Source: Schaalia georgiae DSM 6843 (lineage in GTDB: Bacteria > Actinomycetota > Actinomycetes > Actinomycetales > Actinomycetaceae). From it: a DNA stretch of 64,000 nucleotides. This document shows positions 15,520 through 22,021 of this stretch, in pieces. Position 1 is the stretch's first letter. Every line of letters starts with the position of its first letter. The notes under the pieces are model-generated. The model was not told the origin of the DNA. It saw nothing but the letters and a program-made list of their open reading frames with translations, and searched no databases. The stretch lies in assembly GCF_000429245.1 (NCBI RefSeq), contig NZ_AUBM01000006.1, positions 379,051-443,050 on the forward strand, read 5' to 3'. The position numbers and the translations under genes were made by a program.

Positions 15520-16842
15520 TCACAGGATCGGCGGGACCTCCTTGGGCGGCTCGAACACGCGCCTGGTCGCGTAGGAGTGGACGGTGGTCCGGGTCGTGTC
15601 GTTGAGGCCGAGGGCCCGGTTCCTCCGCTCCTCGTAGGACGCGATCGGCCCCTGGGCGGACTCGCCGTTGTTCAGGGAGTACTCGAGTTGGTCGCCGTAG
15701 CCGCTCGCGTCGTGGGCGCTGGACCGCTCGATCCCCAACTGCCGGTCGTAGGCGGCATCATGGTAGGTGGCCGTTGTCACGTTCTCCGTGAGCTGGTTGG
15801 GCGAGAGGTCGAGGCCGGGCACGATGTCGCGGTCGTTCTCCAGAGCGAGGACCGGGGTGCCCCTGGGCGCGTAGCCCGCTATGGGCGAGCCCGCGGTGGT
15901 GACATTGGTGATCGCGTACTTGCTGGCGAAAGCCGCGTCGCAGGCGAGCTGGGCGGCGATGATGCCGCCCTGGGAGTGCCCGACGAGTTCGACGGGCTCC
16001 CCCTGGCCGATGCCCGCCATCTCCATCGCCGTTTTCACGGCGTCGAGCTGCTCGGACGCCAGTCCGCCCACCGCCTGGAGGTTCGTCTGGAGGTCCTGGG
16101 GGTTGCGTGAAACCGGGTCCCAGTTCTGCGTCCCCTGGAGAACCACGGTCCACGAGCGCACCTCCTCGCCGTCGACGATGCTGACGTGCTCTTCGATGAC
16201 GACGCGCCCGGCGTCCTCGTCCCGGGAGATCCCATCGAGGGAGCGCAGCACGTCGGCGCTGGGGCGCGCCCCGTCCGGCACGTCGTACTCGTGCGAGGCG
16301 CCCCCCAGGGCGGCGGCGGTCGCGGCGACGCGCTCCGCCGTGTGGTCCTGGGGCTGCGCCGCCCCCCACTGGTTGGCCGTGAAAGCTCGGTTCCCCGCCT
16401 CGTCGACGACCACGACCCCGTAGTTTCCCCTGGTGGCGAATCCGCTGAGTTTCCCGACGGCGCCCGCCAGGCCCCGGGCGGACGAGGCGCCGACCCCCCT
16501 GGAACAGGCTTCCGAATCGGCGGCGGCGTAGTACTCGGCGCTGGACTCCATCGCCTGGCGCATATCGTTGAGGGTCGCGATCACCGCGCGGCTCTGGGCG
16601 TCCGCCTGGTCGATGAACGCCATGACTGAGGCGGCCGTGGCCGGGCGCTCGGCGCTCATGGCCTCCGCCGCGTGGCGGGCGTGCTCCAGCGTGCGCCACA
16701 CGCCGCCGATGCCCGTGGACAAGTCGGCCAAGACGCTGCGGGCCGCCAGCATGTCGTCCGTATTGACGGTGAGGGCGCCCACCACCACCTGCGGCTCGAG
16801 GAACCGGGGGTCGTCCGGGTCCACACGGTGCACGGGGCTCAT
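15520..16842 (-). CDS. lipase/esterase-like serine hydrolase with N-terminal helical domain
   Basis: 440 aa. An N-terminal helical region (about 1-125) is rich in Ala and Glu, like WXG/ESX-associated helical modules. A lipase-like alpha/beta-hydrolase region follows with WTVVLQGTQNW and the nucleophile elbow VELVGHSQGGIIAAQLACD (S290). The later segments NDRDIVPGLDLSP and RSSAHDASGYGDQL may carry the acid and His. No signal peptide is visible. Its ATG overlaps the stop of the WXG100-like gene (ATGA), so the two are coupled. I infer a type VII-type substrate pair or an envelope-acting toxin-like hydrolase; no secretion apparatus is in the window. Confidence 0.75.
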   Translation of the reverse strand: MSPVHRVDPDDPRFLEPQVVVGALTVNTDDMLAARSVLADLSTGIGGVWRTLEHARHAAEAMSAERPATAASVMAFIDQADAQSRAVIATLNDMRQAMESSAEYYAAADSEACSRGVGASSARGLAGAVGKLSGFATRGNYGVVVVDEAGNRAFTANQWGAAQPQDHTAERVAATAAALGGASHEYDVPDGARPSADVLRSLDGISRDEDAGRVVIEEHVSIVDGEEVRSWTVVLQGTQNWDPVSRNPQDLQTNLQAVGGLASEQLDAVKTAMEMAGIGQGEPVELVGHSQGGIIAAQLACDAAFASKYAITNVTTAGSPIAGYAPRGTPVLALENDRDIVPGLDLSPNQLTENVTTATYHDAAYDRQLGIERSSAHDASGYGDQLEYSLNNGESAQGPIASYEERRNRALGLNDTTRTTVHSYATRRVFEPPKEVPPIL

Positions 16843-17114
16843 CGTGCGCCCCCGAAGCCGCCCAGCTCCCGGTCGGTCGTCGATTGGGGCGCCCACTGCG
16901 CCTCGCACCTGGCGGCGTCCATCGCCTGCGAGATGGTGCCGCTCAGCCACATCAGATCGGCCCCCACGCGGGTGACCTTCCCCGAGTAAAGCGCGGCCGC
17001 GCCGCCCCGCCATCCCGGTGGCACCGCGGAGTGCAATTCAGTGCGCGCCTTTTCGACACCCGACAGCGCCTGGCACAAGATCGCGTCCAAATCCTCCCTG
17101 TTCGCGGCGTCCAT
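16839..17114 (-). CDS. WXG100-like small helical protein
   Basis: 91 aa, predicted two-helix hairpin with a central GWRGGAAALYSGKV matching the W-x-G turn of the WXG100 family. It starts MDAANREDLDAIL after a strong AGGAGGAGG. The stop overlaps the start of the lipase-like gene. ESX-type WXG100 proteins commonly chaperone a co-encoded larger substrate, which suits this pair. The C-terminal YxxxD/E secretion signal is not obvious. Confidence 0.65.
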   Translation of the reverse strand: MDAANREDLDAILCQALSGVEKARTELHSAVPPGWRGGAAALYSGKVTRVGADLMWLSGTISQAMDAARCEAQWAPQSTTDRELGGFGGAR

Positions 17115-17407
17115 GGTCCTCCTCCTCTTCCGGCCCCCTTCGGGGCCACGGCTCCGACGGTAGGGGGGCGGCCACGCGCAGCGCACACCGCGTGGCCGCC
17201 CCTGTGGACGGACGGAGGCCGTGCCGCTGGCCTGTGGATGGCGCGCGCACTGGGCCCGCAGCGCCCACGTGCCCGCCCTCACGCAGGCGGCCGTGCGGTC
17301 CGGTTCCTGCCACGCGCCGCCCACACGGTCCAACACGCAGCGCCTCGGAGGGACGACCCGCGCGGACACTGCGGCCACCGGGGGCCGCCGTCTGGGATCA
17401 TGGGAGC

Positions 17408-18868
17408 ATGAGCGCCGATCAGAACACGCTGTTCTCCCCCTCCCACGGATACCAGGACCTCGCGGCCGGGGGCGAGCCCCTCTCCCCACTCGACGGGCGC
17501 TACCGGGCAGCGGTGTCGCCGCTGGCGAACCACCTCAGCGAGGCGGGCCTGAACCGCGCGCGCACGCACGTTGAGGTCGAATGGCTCGTCCACCTGCTCG
17601 ACGGGCGCGTCCTGCCCGGTGCCCCCTCGCTCACCGACGCCGAACGCGACTACCTGCGGGCCCTGCCCCTCTCCTTCGGCCGGCCCCAGATCGAACGGCT
17701 CGCCCAGTTAGAGGCCGTCACCCGCCACGACGTGAAGGCCGTCGAGTACCTGATCGGCGAGCACCTGGAGGCAGCGCCAGCAGCGCTCGGGGAGGGCACG
17801 TGCCTGCCCGGCCTGCGCGAGGCCGTCCACATCTTCTGCACGTCGGAGGACATCAACAACCTCGCCTACGCCCTCACCATCAAGGCCGCGACCGAGCAGG
17901 TGTGGCTGCCCGCGGCCCGCTCCCTCCACGAGCGCCTCATCGGCCTGGCCCGCGCGGGCGCCGACGTCCCCATGCTGGCGCACACGCACGGCCAACCCGC
18001 CACACCCGTGACGATGGGCAAGGAGATGGCGGTGTTCGCCCACCGCTTCGGCCGGCAGATCGCGCGTGTCGGGGCAACCGAGTACCTGGGGAAGATCAAC
18101 GGCGCCACCGGCACGTGGGCCGCCCACGTCGTGGGGGTCCCCGGGGCCGACTGGCCGGCCGTCTCCCGCTCCTTCGTCGAGGGCCTGGGCCTGGCGTGGA
18201 ACCCGCTGACCACCCAGATCGAGTCCCACGACTGGCAGGCCGAGCTCTACGCCGACATGGCCCGAGCGGGGCGCATCGCCCACAACCTGGCGACCGACTG
18301 CTGGACGTACATCTCAATGGGCTACTTCCACCAGAACCTCGCGGCGCAGGGGTCCACCGGCTCGTCGACGATGCCTCACAAGGTCAATCCGATCCGCTTC
18401 GAGAACGCCGAAGCGAACCTGGAGGTGTCCGCGGCGCTCCTCGACTCCCTGGCCGCGACCCTGGTCACCAGCCGAATGCAGCGCGACCTGACCGACTCCA
18501 CGACCCAGCGCAACGTCGGCGTCGCCATGGGGCACGCGGTCCTGGCCTACGACAACCTGGTGCGCGGCCTCGACGGCGTCGACATGGACGCCGACCGCAT
18601 GGCCGCCGACCTCGACGCCAACTGGGCGGTCCTGGGCGAGGCGGTGCAGCAGGCGATGCGCGCCGCCGCGATCGCCGGGGCGACGGGCATGGCGAACCCC
18701 TACGAGCGCCTCAAGGAGCTCACACGCGGCCACGAGGTGGGGGCCGCCGAGATGGGGGACTTCATCGCCGGACTGGGGCTGCCCGCGGAGGTGGAGGAGC
18801 GCCTGCTGGCGCTCACGCCCGCGGCCTACGTGGGCCTGTCCTCGCGCCTGGCCCACTGGGAGCACTGA
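17408..18868 (+). CDS. purB: adenylosuccinate lyase
   Basis: 486 aa. It catalyses two steps of purine synthesis, SAICAR to AICAR and adenylosuccinate to AMP. The fumarase/aspartase-superfamily signature GSSTMPHKVNPIRFENAE carries the catalytic loop; THGQPATPVTMGKEM and CTSEDINN are also present. Length and motifs match the E. coli-type PurB. It begins MSADQNTLFSP at ATG 17408. It sits alone between two esterase-like operons and is divergent from the WXG100-like gene. Confidence 0.97.
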   Translation: MSADQNTLFSPSHGYQDLAAGGEPLSPLDGRYRAAVSPLANHLSEAGLNRARTHVEVEWLVHLLDGRVLPGAPSLTDAERDYLRALPLSFGRPQIERLAQLEAVTRHDVKAVEYLIGEHLEAAPAALGEGTCLPGLREAVHIFCTSEDINNLAYALTIKAATEQVWLPAARSLHERLIGLARAGADVPMLAHTHGQPATPVTMGKEMAVFAHRFGRQIARVGATEYLGKINGATGTWAAHVVGVPGADWPAVSRSFVEGLGLAWNPLTTQIESHDWQAELYADMARAGRIAHNLATDCWTYISMGYFHQNLAAQGSTGSSTMPHKVNPIRFENAEANLEVSAALLDSLAATLVTSRMQRDLTDSTTQRNVGVAMGHAVLAYDNLVRGLDGVDMDADRMAADLDANWAVLGEAVQQAMRAAAIAGATGMANPYERLKELTRGHEVGAAEMGDFIAGLGLPAEVEERLLALTPAAYVGLSSRLAHWEH

Positions 18869-18916
18869 AGAGGCGGGACGGGGCCGATCCTCACAGCGAT
18901 GCCGCACTTTGCAAGC

Positions 18917-18963
18917 GATACCACACTTCGCAAGTGTTATAACGCTTGCAAAGCGCCGGTATC
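18917..18963. repeat. GTTATAAC-centred palindrome downstream of purB
   Basis: GATACC...GGTATC outer arms enclose CGCAAGTGTTATAACGCTTG. The element lies between convergent purB and the 19007-19717 gene. It shares CAAG(T/C)GTTATAAC and the flanking AACTTCGCTTTC context with the element at 50538-50587. A partial arm copy, CACTTTGCAAGCGATACC, precedes it at about 18904. Confidence 0.85.
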
Positions 18964-19006
18964 CCTTTGAGAACTCAACTTCGCTTTCAAAACTCCCCGG
19001 CCAGGG

Positions 19007-19717
19007 TCACGGCCTCCAGGCGGGGTCCGAGGCGGGGGCGCCGTAGCGGGCGAAGAGCTCGTCGGGCCGCGCGATCTCGTCGGCGAAACCGATCGTCGTC
19101 ATATCCGCCAGGCATTCGGACTGGGCGCCGGGCTCCTCCAATTCCCCTCCGGTGGACTGCAGCACGCGGGCGCGCACGTTGACGGGCGCCATCTCGGGGT
19201 TGTCCCACAGCGCGCGGGTGACCCGGTCGAGCATCGGGACTGCCCCGCCGCCTCCGTCGGCGACGATAATGTCGGCGCTGACCAGGCTCGGCCGCCCGAA
19301 ACCCTCGCCGACCTCGACGAGGACGCGGGCAGCACCGCCCCGGGCGCCCTTGCGTTTCCCGCCGTCCGATCCCGCCCCACTGGCGGACAGGGGGGCACCG
19401 CCCGATCGCGGCCCCTTGGTGGCGCGCGATCCACGCCCATGGTGCGCGCCTCCCCCCGGGTGCGGTCCGGCCCCCGCCTCGTCGATCGCGGACCACACGA
19501 TGGCCTCGAAGCGCTGGGCCAGCCCCCCGCCCCGGGTCGTGGCGAGGGCCCGCCAGGCGATGCCCGCGCCCACGGCCCCGACGCCGAGCGCGCCGATGAC
19601 CAGCGGCCCTGCCAGTTGGGGCAGGCGACGGGTCGCTCCACCTGCGCCCGCTTTGTTGACCGGAGTCGATACGCGCATCCAACGCCGGACCTCGCGCCAG
19701 GGGGTCTGCTCGTTCAT
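19007..19717 (-). CDS. single-pass membrane protein of unknown function, coupled to an esterase gene
   Basis: 236 aa. A short cytoplasmic N-terminus precedes one membrane segment (LAGPLVIGALGVGAVGAGIAW, about 30-53). A Gly/Ser/Lys-rich linker (about 85-125) is followed by a C-terminal domain with VLVEVGEGFGRPSLVSADIIVAD and DRVTRALWDNPEMAPVNVRARVL. I do not recognise the family. Its ATG overlaps the stop of the upstream lipase-like gene (TCAT on the forward strand), so the two proteins are probably made together and may interact at the membrane. Confidence 0.7.
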   Translation of the reverse strand: MNEQTPWREVRRWMRVSTPVNKAGAGGATRRLPQLAGPLVIGALGVGAVGAGIAWRALATTRGGGLAQRFEAIVWSAIDEAGAGPHPGGGAHHGRGSRATKGPRSGGAPLSASGAGSDGGKRKGARGGAARVLVEVGEGFGRPSLVSADIIVADGGGGAVPMLDRVTRALWDNPEMAPVNVRARVLQSTGGELEEPGAQSECLADMTTIGFADEIARPDELFARYGAPASDPAWRP

Positions 19718-21204
19718 AGTCCCTTCACTCCTCTCAGAGCCGTGTTGCGAAGCGCCCGCCACGCGGCTCCGATGCCGCGGGCCGTGGCCGAGATCGGCCG
19801 GGCGCCCTCGTAGTCGATGGGGTAGGTGACCGCGCGGGGGTCGGCACGCTCCAGGGAGGCCACGGTGTTCCACGTGCTCACCGCTGTGGGCTCCAGCAGG
19901 TCCTGCCAGATCTCGTGGTGGGTGACGCGCACCTCCTCGCCCGGGGCGGGCAGCATGGCCCGCAGAGAGGCGACCGCCTTTCCGAGGCGGTCCCACGGAG
20001 CGACGGCCGCCCGGCGCTCCATGAGGCGCACGGTCTCGGTGTACGTGGCCGACGAGTGCGCGTAGTAGAGGGGCCGCTTGCGGGGACGCACCAGGGTCCT
20101 CCCGACGGTGACCCTGCGGTCGGGCGAGCGGTCGGGGCTGCCGTCCATACTCGGAACGACGTCCTGGTCGTGCGCGACCGCGATGATGGTGACGTCCGGG
20201 CGCACGGCGACCCGCCTGTTGGGCGCCCCGGTGGACAGGATGCCCACTACGTTGACGCCGGACTCGGAGGGGTCGCGCGAGGCCAGGACCGACGCGACGA
20301 GGCCCCCCTGGGAGTGGCCGCACACCAGGACGGGCTCGCTGCTCCACTGCTCCTCGGGGACGGAGTCGGCGGCCATCGCGCGGTGGAGGGCGGCCACTAG
20401 GCCGACGCCCATCGCCGAGTCGAGGCCCAGCATGAGGCGGATGTTCGCCTCGATGTCAGCGGGGTTGTGGGAGGAGCCGAATTGCATGCTCTCGGTGCCC
20501 ACCATGGACACGAGCCACCGGCGCGCCTCTCCCGTCCCCACGCGGCAGATCTTGATGACCGCCCCGGTGGTGGCCGCCCAGTAGAGCTCGTCGATGTCGG
20601 CGCACAGGTCGGCCAGGCACTCCGGCGGCGCCGCCCGGCGGATCTGCGCCTCTGGGTGCCCCCCGGGGGGCTCGAGCATGGCAGGATCGGCGGTGGAGTC
20701 CCTGATGATCCGCGTGTTGACACCGCCGCCCCTCCAGATCCCCACGGCGGTGCCGACGGTGAGCATCCCGGTCATGAGCGCGTCGAAGCCGCGCCTGGGT
20801 ATGAGCGGCAGGGAGGCGGCCAGGCGCCCATCGCGGTCGCGCCCCACCGCGATGGCGGCGCGCGCCCACAGGCGGCCCAGGAAGGCGAGGCGCCGGGCGG
20901 CGTGGGCCAGGGAGCGGACGACCAGGGTGTCCAGGCCGGGCTGGTCGAAGAACACCTTCTGCGCCTCCTCCGAGATGGCGCCGCCCATCGCGTCGGCCCT
21001 GGCGCGGGCCCGCTGGCGTGCGCCCTCGGGCAGGAACTGGGCGTCGGCGGCGGCTCCGACCGCTATGGTGGCGGCGATCCCGGGGATGATGGGCGCCAGG
21101 CGCAGCCGCAGGTAGATGCCGGAGTAGGCCTGGGGGACCCGGCGCAGGGAGTGGTAGCGGCGGCGTCTGCGGCGCGAGGCGCGCGCCCGTCGCTTTGCGG
21201 CCAT
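19714..21204 (-). CDS. lipase/esterase-like serine hydrolase, larger paralogous type
   Basis: 496 aa. A very basic N-terminus (RRARASRRRRRRYHSLRR) is followed by a hydrophobic segment (LAPIIPGIAATIAVGAAA), then helical sequence. A hydrolase core contains WLVSMVGTES and the nucleophile elbow VLVCGHSQGGLVASVLAS (S298), with AHDQDVVPSMDGSPD as the likely acid region. The sequence order (MVGT/LQGT, GHSQGG, D.D.VP.LD) parallels the 15520-16842 esterase, so the two are distant paralogues. The ATG at 21204 is preceded by GGGAAGGGAG. It forms a two-gene unit with the following membrane protein. Confidence 0.75.
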   Translation of the reverse strand: MAAKRRARASRRRRRRYHSLRRVPQAYSGIYLRLRLAPIIPGIAATIAVGAAADAQFLPEGARQRARARADAMGGAISEEAQKVFFDQPGLDTLVVRSLAHAARRLAFLGRLWARAAIAVGRDRDGRLAASLPLIPRRGFDALMTGMLTVGTAVGIWRGGGVNTRIIRDSTADPAMLEPPGGHPEAQIRRAAPPECLADLCADIDELYWAATTGAVIKICRVGTGEARRWLVSMVGTESMQFGSSHNPADIEANIRLMLGLDSAMGVGLVAALHRAMAADSVPEEQWSSEPVLVCGHSQGGLVASVLASRDPSESGVNVVGILSTGAPNRRVAVRPDVTIIAVAHDQDVVPSMDGSPDRSPDRRVTVGRTLVRPRKRPLYYAHSSATYTETVRLMERRAAVAPWDRLGKAVASLRAMLPAPGEEVRVTHHEIWQDLLEPTAVSTWNTVASLERADPRAVTYPIDYEGARPISATARGIGAAWRALRNTALRGVKGL

Positions 21205-21314
21205 GTGCTCCCTTCCCTCGCGGTGCGTCAATGCCAACTCTAAGGCCTCGGAGCGCGGGCGTCCGCGCTTTACGCGCGTCGGCCCGGGCTGTGCTCAGAA
21301 CCACCGCCCAACCA

Positions 21315-21343
21315 TCGACACGCATACCCCCTAGGGGTATATT
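21315..21343 (+). promoter_or_regulatory. copper-operon promoter with CsoR operator in the spacer
   Basis: TCGACA (21315-21320), 17-nt spacer, TATATT (21338-21343), with the csoR ATG 6 nt later (leaderless). ATACCCC-CTA-GGGGTAT (21324-21340) fills the spacer and overlaps the -10. It matches the pseudo-palindromic operators bound by CsoR repressors, so apo-CsoR would block RNA polymerase directly and Cu(I) would relieve it. Confidence 0.8.
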
Positions 21344-21349
21344 GATCCC

Positions 21350-21655
21350 ATGAGCGGCACGAACACGCACGGGCACCCCGGTTACTCCGCGGACACGGCG
21401 CGCTACCTCGCGCGCCTGCGCCGCATCGAGGGCCAGATCCGGGGCCTGCAGCGCATGGTCGCCCAGGACGAGTACTGCATCGACGTCCTCACCCAGGTCT
21501 CCGCGGTCCAGTCCGCGCTCGACTCCGTGGCCATCGCACTGCTCAAGGACCACATGAACCATTGCGTGGCCGCTGCCGCCCGCGAATCCGACGAGGCGGG
21601 GGCCGCCAAAGTCGAGGAGGCCACCACGGCCATCGCCCGCCTCATCAAGTCCTGA
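21350..21655 (+). CDS. csoR: CsoR copper-sensing repressor
   Basis: 101 aa, all-helical. The Cu(I) ligands C43, H68 and C72 have exactly the spacing of M. tuberculosis CsoR (Cys, +25 His, +4 Cys). ARLRRIEGQIRGLQRMV is the family signature. It is first in an operon with copZ and copA, under its own operator. It represses the copper-export genes until copper binds. Confidence 0.96.
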   Translation: MSGTNTHGHPGYSADTARYLARLRRIEGQIRGLQRMVAQDEYCIDVLTQVSAVQSALDSVAIALLKDHMNHCVAAAARESDEAGAAKVEEATTAIARLIKS

Positions 21656-21691
21656 CCCACTCGAACCAACAACCCACCAGGAGAGAGCACA

Positions 21692-21937
21692 ATGAGCACC
21701 GACATCGACCGCACCATCGAGCTGTCCGTCAACGGGATGACGTGCGGGCACTGCGTCATGAGCGTCACCGAGGAACTCCAGGAGATCCCGGGCGTGAAGA
21801 ACGTCGAGGTGATCCTCAACCCGCAGGGGGCCTCGAAGGTCACCGTTCTCACCGACGTCCCCCTCGACGACGCGGCCCTGTCCGACGCCGTTTCAGAGGC
21901 GGGCTTCGAACTGGCCGGGATCGCCCGGGACTTCTAG
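21692..21937 (+). CDS. copZ: CopZ-type copper chaperone
   Basis: 81 aa, a single heavy-metal-associated domain. GMTCGHC (C18, C21) binds Cu(I), and the ferredoxin-like fold runs to EAGFELAGI. AGGAGAG precedes the ATG. It delivers copper to the ATPase encoded next. A hairpin directly after its stop codon (21938-21961) may reduce read-through into copA. Confidence 0.95.
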   Translation: MSTDIDRTIELSVNGMTCGHCVMSVTEELQEIPGVKNVEVILNPQGASKVTVLTDVPLDDAALSDAVSEAGFELAGIARDF

Positions 21938-21961
21938 CCGAGGGGACCGCGGACCCCTCGG
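21938..21961 (+). terminator. hairpin between copZ and copA
   Basis: CCGAGGGG, 8-nt loop, CCCCTCGG, immediately after the copZ stop. There is no T-tract. A partial terminator or mRNA stabiliser giving more CopZ than CopA is inferred. Confidence 0.55.
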
Positions 21962-22021
21962 GGCACTCGGCCCGCCCAGGGCCCCCCGCGGCCGCGCCCC
22001 GGAACGGACAACACGCTCACT

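Noticed and set aside
17221-17245. CCTGTGGATGG near 17230 and CCTGTGGATAG near 63329 as DnaA boxes
   Set aside because: Isolated single matches in non-origin contexts.
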